From Stutzerimonas stutzeri (lineage in GTDB: Bacteria > Pseudomonadota > Gammaproteobacteria > Pseudomonadales > Pseudomonadaceae): 54,176 nucleotides of DNA. The first letter of the stretch is position 1. Every line of letters begins with the position of its first letter. Shown piece by piece: positions 42,707 to 52,639 of this stretch. Made by a program: the position numbers and the translations under genes. The stretch spans positions 1 to 54,176 of the forward strand of contig NZ_JAMOII010000024.1 of assembly GCF_024448985.1 (NCBI RefSeq), in the 5' to 3' direction. The notes under the pieces are model-generated. The model searched no databases, was not told where the DNA came from, and worked only from the letters and a program-made list of their open reading frames with translations.

Positions 42707-43402
42707 ATGAGCCTCGAAGACAAGACGAGCGAAACGGCGCAGGACGCGCTCGATAACCTGGTCGCGGGCGTCATGCGCTTTCGCGAGGATGTCTATCCGC
42801 AGCAGCGCGAGCTGTTCGCCAAGCTTGCCCACGAGCAGACGCCGCGGGCGATGTTCATCACCTGCGCCGATTCGCGGATTCTCCCGGAGCTGATCACCCA
42901 GAGTTCGCCGGGCGATCTGTTCGTGACCCGCAACGTCGGCAACATCGTGCCGCCTTACGGCCAGATGAACGGCGGCGTGTCGACAGCGATCGAGTTCGCC
43001 GTGATGGCGCTGGGCGTCAAGCACATCATCGTCTGCGGGCATTCGGACTGTGGTGCGATGAAGGCGGTGCTCGATCCCTCGGGCCTGGAGCGCATGCCCA
43101 CTGTCCGCAGCTGGCTGCGCCATGCCGAGGTGGCCAGGACTGTGGTGGAAGAAAACTGCGGCTGTGCCGATGACAGCACCTTGCGCATCCTCACCGAGGA
43201 AAACGTGCTGGCGCAGCTCGAACACCTGCGTACGCATCCTTCGGTCGCCGCGCGACTGGCCAGCGGTCAGCTGTTCATTCACGGCTGGCTCTACAACATC
43301 GGCACCAGTGAAATCCGTGCCTACGATGCGGCGCGTGGTGAGTTTCGCCTGATCGGCGACGGCCCGCTGCCGATGGCAACGCCCAAATCGCGTTACGTCT
43401 GA
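42707..43402 (+). CDS. beta-class carbonic anhydrase
   Basis: It interconverts carbon dioxide and bicarbonate. The 231-residue protein has the zinc ligand set Cys53, Asp55 (CADSR), His112 and Cys115 (GHSDCGAMK). The ATG at 42707 has GAGATG just upstream; 42698 is an alternative. Bicarbonate supply for the nearby two-subunit pyruvate carboxylase is an attractive link, but this is inference from distance only (about 0.9 kb from pycB). Confidence 0.93.
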   Translation: MSLEDKTSETAQDALDNLVAGVMRFREDVYPQQRELFAKLAHEQTPRAMFITCADSRILPELITQSSPGDLFVTRNVGNIVPPYGQMNGGVSTAIEFAVMALGVKHIIVCGHSDCGAMKAVLDPSGLERMPTVRSWLRHAEVARTVVEENCGCADDSTLRILTEENVLAQLEHLRTHPSVAARLASGQLFIHGWLYNIGTSEIRAYDAARGEFRLIGDGPLPMATPKSRYV

Positions 43403-43447
43403 AAGGCTGCGGATTGGGCTTCGCGACGAAGCCCAACGGTGCCAAGG

Positions 43448-43900
43448 CTATTTGTGCAGAACGAACTGGCCGGTGAAGCGCACGGCGTCGCGACCATCGG
43501 CTGCGAGGATTCGGCTGTGCAGTGTGAGACGTGAGCGGCCGCGACGCCGGTAGATCGTCTCGAAGCGCTCCCAGGCGCCGTCGTCCGGCGCCGAGCAGAT
43601 CGCCGTCGCGTCATCCACCACCGGTAGCGGATAGTCGATCTGGCCTTCGTGAATGACGATATGGCCGTCTTCGATACCGGCCTCGCGCAAGCGCAGATGC
43701 AACCAACCCCAGCCAGCCAGCACCGACGCGCAATACAGGCTGCCGCCAAACATGCTGCTCTTGTGATTGATGTTCGCTTGCAGCGGGACCTTCAAGCGCA
43801 ACTCGTGGTTTTCCCATTGATCGACACGCAGGCCCATCGCCCGGGTCAGAGGGATGTCGTGATGCAGGATGGCTTCCAGATAGCGGCTATCGCGGCTCAT
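43448..43900 (-). CDS. thioesterase-like (YiiD C-terminal type, hotdog fold) protein
   Basis: A 150-residue protein starting MSRDSRYLEAILHHDIPLT. It has hotdog-fold features (NINHKSSMFGGSLYCASVLAGWGWLHL) matching the YiiD C-terminal domain family of putative thioesterases. The frame also has an ATG at 43948, with AGGA before the inner ATG favouring the shorter form. No substrate can be inferred. It is convergent with the carbonic anhydrase gene. Confidence 0.75.
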   Translation of the reverse strand: MSRDSRYLEAILHHDIPLTRAMGLRVDQWENHELRLKVPLQANINHKSSMFGGSLYCASVLAGWGWLHLRLREAGIEDGHIVIHEGQIDYPLPVVDDATAICSAPDDGAWERFETIYRRRGRSRLTLHSRILAADGRDAVRFTGQFVLHK

Positions 43901-44023
43901 GCCGGGTGGATTCCTAAACGTTTGCAGATACAGGCAGACGCCAAGCATGACCGCTGAGTCACGATATTGCCAGTTTCTAAAACCGCTTTTCGCCGCTTTC
44001 AGGAGACCACACGACGGTTAGCA

Positions 44024-44428
44024 TCAGCGTGCCGCAGCTTTCTGCTGATAAGCGCAGTAACCGGGACGTGGGCCAATTCTGGGGTGGTTGCGGCAGGTGT
44101 CCGGGCGCTTGGCGTAGACCGTGCACAGGCGGGTCTTGCGGTCCAGATAGAGGCAGTCACCGTTGGCCAGCCGGGTCAGGGTGAAGATGCCTTGCTTCTG
44201 ATTGAAATGCTCGACGATGCCCGCTTTGCTCAGGCGTTTGGCGACGTTCTTCAGCGGCTCGTCACGTTCGAAGGCATCGACCACTTCCAGGCGAATCAGG
44301 TCGTCGATGCGCACCTCGACCGGCAGCGTGCAGCACGTCGCATGACAGTCGCGGCACAGCCCGTTGCTGTAGCGGGCCCAGGTTTCCAGGCGGTCGGGGT
44401 CGGCGGAGGCGATCAGTCGTGTCTTCAC
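44024..44428 (-). CDS. YkgJ-family cysteine cluster protein
   Basis: A 134-residue protein with a metal-binding cysteine pattern: CRDCHATCC near 24-32, then CLYLDRKTRLCTVYAKRPDTC and a final Cys. YkgJ-family proteins bind zinc or iron-sulfur through such clusters; their function is not settled. It is divergent from glgP and stands alone. Confidence 0.85.
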   Translation of the reverse strand: MKTRLIASADPDRLETWARYSNGLCRDCHATCCTLPVEVRIDDLIRLEVVDAFERDEPLKNVAKRLSKAGIVEHFNQKQGIFTLTRLANGDCLYLDRKTRLCTVYAKRPDTCRNHPRIGPRPGYCAYQQKAAAR

Positions 44429-44619
44429 TGTGGCGGTATCGGTAATGGCGGCGCGCGATCATAACGACCCTGGGTTGAATTTCCAGCGAATCCGACGAGT
44501 CGAACGCCGGACAGACGGTCGCGCAGATTCAACTGAAACCTGCAAACCTGTTTGCATTGCCCTTTGCCGAGGTGGCCTGTGCTGCCATGAACCCCTTTCC
44601 AGCTCCATGAGGTCTGTCG

Positions 44620-47079
44620 ATGTCGCAAGAATCCACTGCTCCTGACGCCGATGCTGTCGCAACCTTCCGCAATTCGATCATCAGCAAGCTGACCTATTCG
44701 ATCGGCAAAGACCCGGAGCATGCGTCCGACCACGACTGGTTCGAAGCGGTCGCGCTGGCCACGCGCGATCGCATGATCGATCAATGGATGGACCGTACGC
44801 GCGAGGGCTACCGGGAGGGCAAGAAGCGCGTTTATTACCTCTCGCTGGAATTTCTCATCGGGCGATTACTCACCGACAGCCTGAGTAACCTCGGCCTGCT
44901 TGACGTTGCGCGCGAAGCCTTGGCGGGTGTCGATGTGGATTTCGAGCGCATTCGTCTGACCGAACCGGATGCGGCGCTGGGCAACGGAGGCCTGGGCCGA
45001 CTGGCGGCTTGCTTCATGGAAAGCATGGCGACACTGGGTATCGCTGCCCATGGTTACGGGATTCGCTACGATCACGGTCTGTTCCGCCAGGCCATCGTCG
45101 ATGGCTGGCAGCACGAGCAGACCGAAACCTGGCTGAATTTCGGCAATCCCTGGGAGTTCGAGCGGCCCGAAGTGAGTTATCTGATCGGCTTTGGCGGTAG
45201 CGTCACGGCCATGCCGCACGACGCGACCGGACAGGAGCAGCCCAAGCACTTCTGGCACTGGGCCGAAGGCGTGCGCGCCATTGCCTACGACACGCCGGTG
45301 GTCGGCTGGCGCGGGGCGAGCGTCAATACGCTGCGCTTGTGGCGCGCGCGCGCCGAGGCGGATTTTCATCTGGAACGCTTCAACGCCGGCGACCATATCG
45401 GTGCCGTTGCCGAGGAGGCGCGCGCTGAAAGCATCTCCCGCGTCCTGTATCCGGCCGATAGCACCGAGGCGGGCCAGGAGCTGCGTCTGCGCCAGGAATA
45501 TTTCTTCGTGGCGGCCTCACTGCAGGACCTGCTGCGGCGGCATCTGGATCAGCGAGGCACCTTGCTGAATCTGCCGGAATTTGCCGCGATCCAGCTCAAC
45601 GATACCCACCCGGCGATCGCCGTCGCGGAGTTGATGCGGCTGCTGGTCGACGTGCACGACATCCCGTGGAGCAAGGCCTGGGAGCTGACCGTCAATACGC
45701 TGTCCTATACCAACCACACGCTGCTGCCGGAGGCGCTGGAAACCTGGCCGGTGGGGCTGATGGAGCGCCTGCTGCCGCGGCATATGCAGATCATCTACCT
45801 GATCAATGCCCAGCACCTCGATGCGTTGCGCGAGCGCGGTATTCATGACCTGGACCTGCTGCGTTCGGTCTCGCTGATCGAAGAAGGGCATGGCCGCCGG
45901 GTGCGCATGGGTAACCTGGCGTTCCTCGGGTCGCACTGCATCAACGGCGTATCGGCGCTGCATACCGGGCTGATGCGCGAGACCGTGTTCACCGATCTGC
46001 ATTCGTTGTATCCCGAACGCATTAGCAACAAGACCAACGGCATCACCTTCCGCCGCTGGCTGTACCAGTCCAACCCGCAATTGACCAAGCTGCTGGTCGA
46101 GCATGTCGGCGAAGAACTGCTCGATGCCCCGGAAACGGTTCTGCGCCAGCTCGAACCTTATGCCGACCAGCCGGACTTCCGTGCGCGCTTCGCCGCCCAG
46201 CGGCTGAACAACAAGCAGCTGCTGGCGCGCATGATTCAGGAGCGGCTGGGCATCACCGTCGACCCGAACGCGCTGTTCGACGTGCACGTCAAACGCATCC
46301 ACGAATACAAGCGGCAGCTGCTCAACCTGTTGCACACCGTGGCGCTATACCAGGCGATCCGCTCCGATCCGGGCCGCAACTGGGTACCACGGGTGAAGAT
46401 TTTTGCGGGCAAGGCGGCGGCCAGTTATCACACGGCCAAACTGATCATCAAATTGACCAACGACATCGCGCGGACCATCAACGATGACCCGACGGTGCGC
46501 GGCCTGCTCAAGGTGGTGTTTCTGCCCAACTACAACGTCAGCCTGGCCGAGCGCATCATTCCGGCCGCCGACTTATCCGAGCAGATTTCCACAGCGGGAC
46601 TGGAGGCTTCGGGCACCAGCAACATGAAATTCGCCCTCAACGGCGCGTTGACAATCGGCACGCTCGACGGCGCGAACGTGGAAATGTCCGAGCAGATCGG
46701 ACGCGAGCACATGTTCATCTTCGGCATGACCGCGCAGGAGGTCGAGGCGCGCAAGCAGGCTAACGAGTACAACGCCGAGGCGATGATCATCGACTCTCCG
46801 CGGCTTAACGAAGTGCTCATGGCGATTCGCAACGGCGCATTCTCGGCTGACGACCCTGGTCGTTACACGGCGCTGATCGACGGTCTGAAATGGCACGACA
46901 CCTTCATGGTGTGCGCCGACTTCGAAGCCTATTGGCAGGCGCAGCTGGAAGTCGAAGCGCGTTGGAGCGATGCGGACAGCTGGTGGCGTTCCGCCGTGCT
47001 CAATACGGCGCGTACGGGCTGGTTCTCCTCGGATCGGACTATTCGCGAGTATGCCGAAGACATCTGGAAGGTGCTCTGA
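44620..47079 (+). CDS. glgP: glycogen/maltodextrin phosphorylase
   Basis: It releases glucose 1-phosphate from alpha-1,4-glucans. The 819-residue protein has the phosphorylase signature EASGTSNMKFALNGAL with the PLP lysine K670, and DAALGNGGLGRLAACF near 110. The length fits bacterial GlgP/MalP. No other glycogen genes are adjacent. The 198-nt gap to fbp shows no terminator. Confidence 0.95.
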   Translation: MSQESTAPDADAVATFRNSIISKLTYSIGKDPEHASDHDWFEAVALATRDRMIDQWMDRTREGYREGKKRVYYLSLEFLIGRLLTDSLSNLGLLDVAREALAGVDVDFERIRLTEPDAALGNGGLGRLAACFMESMATLGIAAHGYGIRYDHGLFRQAIVDGWQHEQTETWLNFGNPWEFERPEVSYLIGFGGSVTAMPHDATGQEQPKHFWHWAEGVRAIAYDTPVVGWRGASVNTLRLWRARAEADFHLERFNAGDHIGAVAEEARAESISRVLYPADSTEAGQELRLRQEYFFVAASLQDLLRRHLDQRGTLLNLPEFAAIQLNDTHPAIAVAELMRLLVDVHDIPWSKAWELTVNTLSYTNHTLLPEALETWPVGLMERLLPRHMQIIYLINAQHLDALRERGIHDLDLLRSVSLIEEGHGRRVRMGNLAFLGSHCINGVSALHTGLMRETVFTDLHSLYPERISNKTNGITFRRWLYQSNPQLTKLLVEHVGEELLDAPETVLRQLEPYADQPDFRARFAAQRLNNKQLLARMIQERLGITVDPNALFDVHVKRIHEYKRQLLNLLHTVALYQAIRSDPGRNWVPRVKIFAGKAAASYHTAKLIIKLTNDIARTINDDPTVRGLLKVVFLPNYNVSLAERIIPAADLSEQISTAGLEASGTSNMKFALNGALTIGTLDGANVEMSEQIGREHMFIFGMTAQEVEARKQANEYNAEAMIIDSPRLNEVLMAIRNGAFSADDPGRYTALIDGLKWHDTFMVCADFEAYWQAQLEVEARWSDADSWWRSAVLNTARTGWFSSDRTIREYAEDIWKVL

Positions 47080-47277
47080 GCGCGACTAGTGCATGGCCCT
47101 GCGGTCTCGAAGGCGATTGCAGGGCCGCCAAACCCGCGCCAGAGCGGCTGAGAGGCGGCGCCTGCAGGCACTTTGCCGTTGCGCTGAACTCTGTGGCCGC
47201 AGGGCTGGTCTGAGGCAGGGTTAGTTTCCCCTCGGCCTGCTAAACTGCGCGGGTTTTTCATCCTCTGGAGCCATTCC

Positions 47278-48288
47278 ATGTCACGCGTAACCCTGAGTCG
47301 CTACCTGATCGAGCAGACCCGCAGCAACAACACCCCGGCGGACCTGCGCTTCCTAATCGAGGTAGTGGCCCGAGCGTGCAAGGAAATCAGCCACGCCGTA
47401 TCCAAGGGCGCGCTAGGCGGCGTGCTCGGCAGCGCTGACAGCGAGAACATCCAGGGCGAAGTGCAGAAGAAGCTCGACGTGCTGTCCAACGAAATCCTGC
47501 TCGAAGCCAACGAGTGGGGCGGCCACCTGGCCGGCATGGCGTCGGAAGAAATGGACAACGCCTACCAGATTCCCGGCAAATACCCCAAGGGCGCCTACCT
47601 GTTGGTCTTCGACCCGCTGGACGGCTCCAGCAACATCGACGTCAACGTCTCGGTTGGCACCATCTTCTCAGTGCTGCGCTGCCCGGGCGAATGTTTCACC
47701 CAGAACGATGCGCTCGGTGAAGAAGCATTCCTCCAGCCCGGCACCAAGCAGGTCGCCGCCGGCTACGCGATCTACGGACCGCAGACCATGCTGATCCTGA
47801 CGCTGGGCAATGGAGTCATGGGTTTTACCCTCGACCGCGAACTGGGCAGCTTCGTCCTGACCCACGAGAACCTGCGCGTACCCGAGTCAACGGCCGAGTT
47901 TGCCATCAACATGTCCAACCAGCGCCACTGGGAACCGCCGGTGCAGCGCTACGTCAGCGAGTTGCTGGCTGGCGCCGAAGGCCCACTGGGCAAGAACTAC
48001 AACATGCGCTGGATCGCTTCGATGGTGGCCGACGTGCATCGCATCCTGACCCGTGGGGGCATCTTCATGTACCCGCGTGATGCCCGTGAGCCGGGCAAGG
48101 CGGGCAAGCTGCGGTTGATGTACGAAGCCAACCCGATGTCCTTTATCATCGAGCAGGCCGGCGGTGCCGCCACCACAGGCACGCAGCGCATCCTCGATGT
48201 ACAGCCCGAGTCGCTGCACCAGCGCGTACCGGTCTTCCTTGGGTCTAAGGAAGAAGTCGAGCGCGCCACCGCCTACCATCAGGACTGA
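47278..48288 (+). CDS. fbp: class I fructose-1,6-bisphosphatase
   Basis: It hydrolyses fructose 1,6-bisphosphate in gluconeogenesis. The 336-residue protein has the metal-binding motif [10 protein letters not shown] at about 111-120 and the later [20 protein letters not shown]. Three nt separate it from the DUF924 gene, indicating an operon. Confidence 0.96.
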   Translation: MSRVTLSRYLIEQTRSNNTPADLRFLIEVVARACKEISHAVSKGALGGVLGSADSENIQGEVQKKLDVLSNEILLEANEWGGHLAGMASEEMDNAYQIPGKYPKGAYLLVFDPLDGSSNIDVNVSVGTIFSVLRCPGECFTQNDALGEEAFLQPGTKQVAAGYAIYGPQTMLILTLGNGVMGFTLDRELGSFVLTHENLRVPESTAEFAINMSNQRHWEPPVQRYVSELLAGAEGPLGKNYNMRWIASMVADVHRILTRGGIFMYPRDAREPGKAGKLRLMYEANPMSFIIEQAGGAATTGTQRILDVQPESLHQRVPVFLGSKEEVERATAYHQD

Positions 48289-48291
48289 CCG

Positions 48292-48894
48292 ATGCAGGCG
48301 CCCTGGCTGGAGTTGCTGAACTGGTGGTTCGGTCAGGGCGTCACTGTTGGCGAGATCGCCCAGCAGAAACACGGGCTGTGGTTCGGCTATAAGCCCGAAC
48401 AGGACGCCGAGGCCCGTGACCGCTTCGGCGACTTGACCGAGCAGGCGCTGGCCGGCGGGCTGGGCCACTGGACCGAATCCCCGCACGGCTGGCTCGCGTT
48501 GGTGCTGTTGCTCGATCAGCTCCCGCGCATGATTTACCGCGGGACGCCGCAAGCATTCGCCGGTGACGAGCAAGCCCTGCAGTTAGTTCGCGAGGGCATG
48601 GCGCATGGCGGCGATGTACTGCTTACGCCAATTCAGCGGGTATTCATCTATCTGGTTCTCGAACACGCGGAAAACCTGCAGACACAGGAGCAGGCCGTTG
48701 CGCAATTCCAGATGCTCCACGGACTCGTCGCACCCGAAGACCGAGAGCTGTTCGCCGACTTCCTCGATTTTGCGGAACGCCATCGCGATGTGATTGCCCG
48801 GTTCGGACGCTTTCCTCATCGCAACGATACGCTCTGTCGCCAAACCACCGAGGCCGAGCAGGCATTTCTGGCCGAGCCCGGCTCACGTTTCTAG
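48292..48894 (+). CDS. DUF924 family protein
   Basis: A 200-residue soluble helical protein with the family stretch LLLDQLPRMIYRGTPQAFAGD. DUF924 proteins have TPR-like helical folds and no agreed function. It is closely linked to fbp. Confidence 0.88.
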   Translation: MQAPWLELLNWWFGQGVTVGEIAQQKHGLWFGYKPEQDAEARDRFGDLTEQALAGGLGHWTESPHGWLALVLLLDQLPRMIYRGTPQAFAGDEQALQLVREGMAHGGDVLLTPIQRVFIYLVLEHAENLQTQEQAVAQFQMLHGLVAPEDRELFADFLDFAERHRDVIARFGRFPHRNDTLCRQTTEAEQAFLAEPGSRF

Positions 48895-48982
48895 CGGCAG
48901 CGAGGAACCTCCCCGCCTGTTCGCTTCCTAACCTCCATCAGCCGGGCGCGGCCAGGCACCGTCCCGAAAAAAGGAATCTTTC

Positions 48983-49237
48983 ATGTCGTTGCGTCGTTTG
49001 TCGTTGCTTGCGGTAGTCGTATTGCTGACGGCCTGCAGTCCGGTCACCCAGGAGAATTTCGCCAAGTTGAAAGCCGGCATGCCCCGCGCGGAAGTCGAAG
49101 AGCTGCTTGGCAAGCCCGGTGAGTGCGCCGGCGCGCTGGGCATGTCCAGCTGCACCTGGGGGCAGAAGAACCGCTTCATCAGTATTCAGTTTGCCGGCGA
49201 TAAAGTGATGATGTTCTCCGGTCAAGGCCTGCAATAA
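48983..49237 (+). CDS. small lipoprotein (SmpA/DUF3862-like)
   Basis: An 84-residue protein with lipobox LTAC at about 15-18. The short domain resembles BamE/SmpA-like folds (FAKLKAGMPRAEVEELLGKPGEC). It is probably anchored in an outer membrane and carries three further cysteines, unusual for its size. GGAA lies upstream of the ATG. The lipocalin gene follows after 10 nt. Confidence 0.8.
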   Translation: MSLRRLSLLAVVVLLTACSPVTQENFAKLKAGMPRAEVEELLGKPGECAGALGMSSCTWGQKNRFISIQFAGDKVMMFSGQGLQ

Positions 49238-49247
49238 AGGAGCACCT

Positions 49248-49790
49248 ATGCGTTTTCTCTTAGCCCTGTGTTGCGCGCTGTTGATTACCGGTTGCGCAGG
49301 TTCACGGAATGTCGAAGGGCCCGAGACGGTCGGTCAGGTCGATCTCCAGCGCTATCAGGGCACTTGGTACGAGCAGGCGCGCCTGCCGATGTTCTTCCAG
49401 CGCAACTGCGTACGTTCCGAGGCCGAATATCAGTTGCAGAATGACGCCAGCGTGGCGGTAACCAACCGCTGCGAAACCGCCAACGGCGAATGGCAACAGG
49501 TCCACGGTCAAGCGGTGCCCCAACAGGCAGGAAAGACCGACAAACTCTGGGTTCGCTTCGATAACTGGTTCAGCAACCTGTTTCCGAGCCTGACCAAAGG
49601 GCACTACTGGATTCTCTACCTCGACGAGGGCTACGACGTGGCGCTGGTGGGCAGCCCGGACCGAGATTATCTGTGGCTGCTTTCGCGTGAGAAGGAAATC
49701 GACGCGGCGACGCGCGACAGGCTGCTCGCCGAGGCCCGTGAGCGTGGCTATGACGTCGGCGAATTGATATGGCGCGGCGAGTCGTCCTGA
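49248..49790 (+). CDS. blc: outer-membrane lipocalin Blc
   Basis: A 180-residue lipoprotein (lipobox ITGC at about 13-16) of the bacterial lipocalin family. The GxW motif appears in YQGTWYEQARLPMFFQ, followed by the family pattern WILYLDEGYDVALVGSPDRDYLWLLSR, quoted here in part. Relatives bind lysophospholipids or fatty acids at the outer membrane. Probably co-transcribed with the preceding small lipoprotein. Confidence 0.9.
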   Translation: MRFLLALCCALLITGCAGSRNVEGPETVGQVDLQRYQGTWYEQARLPMFFQRNCVRSEAEYQLQNDASVAVTNRCETANGEWQQVHGQAVPQQAGKTDKLWVRFDNWFSNLFPSLTKGHYWILYLDEGYDVALVGSPDRDYLWLLSREKEIDAATRDRLLAEARERGYDVGELIWRGESS

Positions 49791-49859
49791 CTGTCGTGGA
49801 GTGCCGGCTCGCCTTTTACAGGTGGGCCTAAGGTCTGCTCCCTTTTCAAGTAAGTCATC

Positions 49860-49916
49860 TGTAGCGCCGGATTATTCGGCCGCAAATGGCAAAAGCCGAA
49901 CAAGTTCGGCCCTACA
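49860..49916. repeat. REP-like inverted pair
   Basis: TGTAGCGCCGGATTATTCGG at 49860 and an inverted relative (GCCGAACAAGTTCGGCCCT...ACA) ending at 49916 face each other. Half copies of the same core (ttcgccctacattcg) occur near 4828. The rest of the 49791-49990 gap shows nothing else. Confidence 0.65.
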
Positions 49917-49990
49917 AGCTTGCCGCCGACCAGCCGGAAGGACGGGCTCCGTCGCAATCGCAGCGAAACAGGAGCTGACCTCAGGCGCGG

Positions 49991-50422
49991 TTATTCCCAG
50001 TCCAGCCGCGCCAACAGCCACTCACCATCCTCGTGCCACCATTCGAGCCTGACGTGATAGTGCCCGATGCGTTGCGGTAGCCAGCGCTCGGCGCCGGTCA
50101 GTGCTACCTGGGCTTCGCTGTAGCCTTTGTCGGAATAGGTCGGATCAATCCAGCTCTGGGGATTCAGCGCTATCACCCGCACGTTAGCGTGCCGCAAGAA
50201 CATCAGGCCGGCCGTGCGCCGCACCCAGTCCCGGTCGAGGTTCTGGTTGGCGCGAAACTCCGGATGTATCCGCGCCATCAGGTCGCCGTTGTCCTTGTTT
50301 TCGATGCTTTCCTGTAGCGATTGCGCGGCCACTTCAAGCGCCGCTTGCGGATCGTCGCGTCCACAACCGACTAGCAGCAAGGCCAGCGCCGCGATAGCGG
50401 CGGCTAATTTCCATACGGGCAT
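49991..50422 (-). CDS. hypothetical lipoprotein
   Basis: A 143-residue protein starting MPVWKLAAAIAALALLLVGC, with the lipobox ending at Cys20. The mature domain has an NTF2-like feel (ENKDNGDLMARIHPEF near the start, WWHEDGEWLLARLDWE at the end), but I do not assign a family. The ATG at 50422 is preferred over 50566 because it gives a proper lipoprotein signal. Divergent from pip. Confidence 0.75.
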   Translation of the reverse strand: MPVWKLAAAIAALALLLVGCGRDDPQAALEVAAQSLQESIENKDNGDLMARIHPEFRANQNLDRDWVRRTAGLMFLRHANVRVIALNPQSWIDPTYSDKGYSEAQVALTGAERWLPQRIGHYHVRLEWWHEDGEWLLARLDWE

Positions 50423-50500
50423 GCCGAACCTCTCGAACCTCGTTATGATGCCGGAAACGTCAGGCGGGTCTAGGCCCGCGCACCGATCATGGAGTGTGCC

Positions 50501-51472
50501 ATGCAGACCTTGTATCCGGAGATCAAACCCTACGCCCGGCACGAGCTGGCGGTCGACCAACCGCATGTGCTTTACGTGGACGAGAGTGGATCACCGGAGG
50601 GCCTGCCCGTGGTTTTCGTGCATGGCGGCCCAGGCGGTGGCTGTGATGCCCTGAGCCGACGTTTCTTCGATCCCAACCTGTACCGCATTATCACCTTCGA
50701 CCAGCGTGGCTGTGGCCGATCGACCCCACACGCCAGCCTGGAAAACAACACCACCGCGCATCTTATCGCCGATATGGAGCGGATTCGTGAACATCTCGGC
50801 ATCGACAAATGGGTGCTGTTCGGTGGGTCCTGGGGCTCGACCTTGTCGCTGGCCTACGCTCAGGCATTTCCCGAACATGTGCATGCGCTGATCCTGCGCG
50901 GCATTTTTCTCTGCCGACCGAAGGAGTTTCACTGGTTCTACCAGGAGGGTGCCAGCCGATTGTTTCCGGACTACTGGCAGGACTTTCTTGCGCCGATCCC
51001 GCAGGAGGAGCGGGGTGATCTGATGCAGGCTTACTACAGGCGACTGACCGGTAGCGATCAGATCGCCCAGATGCATGCCGCCAAGGCCTGGTCCTGCTGG
51101 GAAGGCCGTACCGCCACGCTGCGGCCCAACACTCAAGTCGTCGATCGTTTCTCCGACACCCATCGGGCGCTGGCGATGGCGCGCATCGAGTGCCATTACT
51201 TCGTCAACGATGCCTTCCTCGAGCCCGACCAACTACTGCGTGACATGCACAAGATTGCTCATCTGCCCGGGATCATCGTGCATGGACGCTATGACGTCAT
51301 CTGCCCGCTGGAAAATGCCTGGGAGCTGCACGAAGCATGGTCGAACAGCGAGTTGCAGATCATTCGCGAAGCGGGTCATTCGGCAGCGGAGCCGGGTATC
51401 TGTGATGCTCTGGTGCGTGCCGCCGCGGACATCGCGCACCGCTTGCTCGATTTGCCACCTGAGGAAGCCTGA
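50501..51472 (+). CDS. pip: proline iminopeptidase
   Basis: An alpha/beta-hydrolase (family S33) that removes N-terminal proline from peptides. The 323-residue protein has the oxyanion motif HGGPGGG, the nucleophile elbow [10 protein letters not shown] and a C-terminal catalytic His in AGHSA. The ATG at 50501 matches family starts ([11 protein letters not shown]). Its stop overlaps dtd by ATGA. Confidence 0.93.
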   Translation: MQTLYPEIKPYARHELAVDQPHVLYVDESGSPEGLPVVFVHGGPGGGCDALSRRFFDPNLYRIITFDQRGCGRSTPHASLENNTTAHLIADMERIREHLGIDKWVLFGGSWGSTLSLAYAQAFPEHVHALILRGIFLCRPKEFHWFYQEGASRLFPDYWQDFLAPIPQEERGDLMQAYYRRLTGSDQIAQMHAAKAWSCWEGRTATLRPNTQVVDRFSDTHRALAMARIECHYFVNDAFLEPDQLLRDMHKIAHLPGIIVHGRYDVICPLENAWELHEAWSNSELQIIREAGHSAAEPGICDALVRAAADIAHRLLDLPPEEA

Positions 51473-51909
51473 TGAAGGCGTTGATCCAGCGCGTGCGGCA
51501 GGCGCGGGTCGAGGTGGCGGGCGAAGTGGTCGGCGCCATCGACCAAGGGCTACTGGTACTGGTCGGTGTCGAACGCGAAGATGACCGCGCTCGGGCCGAC
51601 AAGCTGTTGCACAAGCTACTGCGCTATCGCGTTTTCGGCGACGAGCAGGGCCGGATGAACCGCTCGTTGACGGACATTGGTGGCGGTCTGCTGCTGGTAT
51701 CCCAGTTCACCCTGGCTGCCGATACCGGTAGCGGTCTTCGACCCAGTTTTTCCAGCGCGGCACCGCCGCAGCTCGGCGAAGAGCTCTACGACTACCTGCT
51801 GGCGCAGGCACAGCATCAGCATTCGCTGGTCGCCAGCGGGCGTTTCGGCGCCGATATGCAGGTCTATCTGCTAAACGATGGGCCGGTGACCTTTCTGTTG
51901 GAGAGCTGA
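51472..51909 (+). CDS. dtd: D-aminoacyl-tRNA deacylase
   Basis: It hydrolyses D-aminoacyl-tRNAs. The 145-residue protein starts [15 protein letters not shown] and has the catalytic-site motif SQFTL and the C-terminal GPVTF motif. Length and order match Dtd. It is translationally coupled to pip through a 1-nt overlap. Confidence 0.96.
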   Translation: MKALIQRVRQARVEVAGEVVGAIDQGLLVLVGVEREDDRARADKLLHKLLRYRVFGDEQGRMNRSLTDIGGGLLLVSQFTLAADTGSGLRPSFSSAAPPQLGEELYDYLLAQAQHQHSLVASGRFGADMQVYLLNDGPVTFLLES

Positions 51910-51964
51910 GTGGCGGAAAGTTGGCTCGTGGATGAGGCGGCCCTCTGTGCTTCACTTCGCTCCG

Positions 51965-52085
51965 TCCCTCACCCCAACCTTCCCCCCGTGGGGGAGCGAG
52001 ACAAGTCGGGCGGCAAGCGCCGCCCAGGACACGCCCTATTGCAGCAATCCACTCTCCCTCTTGGGAGAGGGCTAAGGTAAGGGAG
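51965..52085. repeat. REP-like inverted pair downstream of dtd
   Basis: tccctcaccccaacc at 51965 and an inverted relative ending gtaaggga at about 52084 flank hairpins CCCCC/GGGGG (near 51983-51994) and CTCTCCC/GGGAGAG (52052-52069). It is the same family as the palindrome inside vgrG. It may also terminate the convergent pip-dtd and 52115-52534 transcripts. Confidence 0.7.
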
Positions 52086-52114
52086 CGGCCCCTACCAACC
52101 GGTACCGAGCAAAG

Positions 52115-52534
52115 CTAGCGTCCCGAGGGCTCCAGTCCGTTGTCGTGCAGCCAGGTGATGGCGTATTCGCGTAGCTGAACGGCTTGGTAGTCCAGCCAGG
52201 CCTGACGCACTGCGGGAAAATCCTCCAGTTTGAAATCGAAGGTTCGCAAAGGCTTGCGGCCTGTCAATGCGTCGCTGAGCATCGCGTGCGCGATGGGGTC
52301 ATGCTGGGTGAACAGAAACGCCTCGCGCATGGCGATCGACTCGGCAAGCCCGAGGGGTTCGATATGCAGAAAGCGATCCTCCTGCACCTCGTATTTTTCG
52401 TCCACGCCCGGCGTGGTTTCGCCGGGAAATACCGCGCGGATTTGGCCGGACTCCAGATCGAGGTAATGCTCGCTGGCGTCGCGGTTATCCAGCGCGTATT
52501 CCAGGCGGTGAAGATCGATGGTCAAAGGTCGCAT
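52115..52534 (-). CDS. UPF0158-like hypothetical protein
   Basis: A 139-residue acidic protein (TIDLHRLEYALDNRDASEHY; YLDLESGQI; then HDPIAHAMLSDALTG). The start resembles the UPF0158 family. No function is known. The next gene upstream on this strand, rsmE, is 105 nt away. Confidence 0.7.
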   Translation of the reverse strand: MRPLTIDLHRLEYALDNRDASEHYLDLESGQIRAVFPGETTPGVDEKYEVQEDRFLHIEPLGLAESIAMREAFLFTQHDPIAHAMLSDALTGRKPLRTFDFKLEDFPAVRQAWLDYQAVQLREYAITWLHDNGLEPSGR

Positions 52535-52639
52535 GGCAGCTACTGCTTTTGGGGTTCAGTAGCTCTGACCCACATGCTCCGGATGCGTGCATTACGTTCA
52601 TCGGTACTGCATCGCCACGCGACGTACGTGCCGGCTTTG

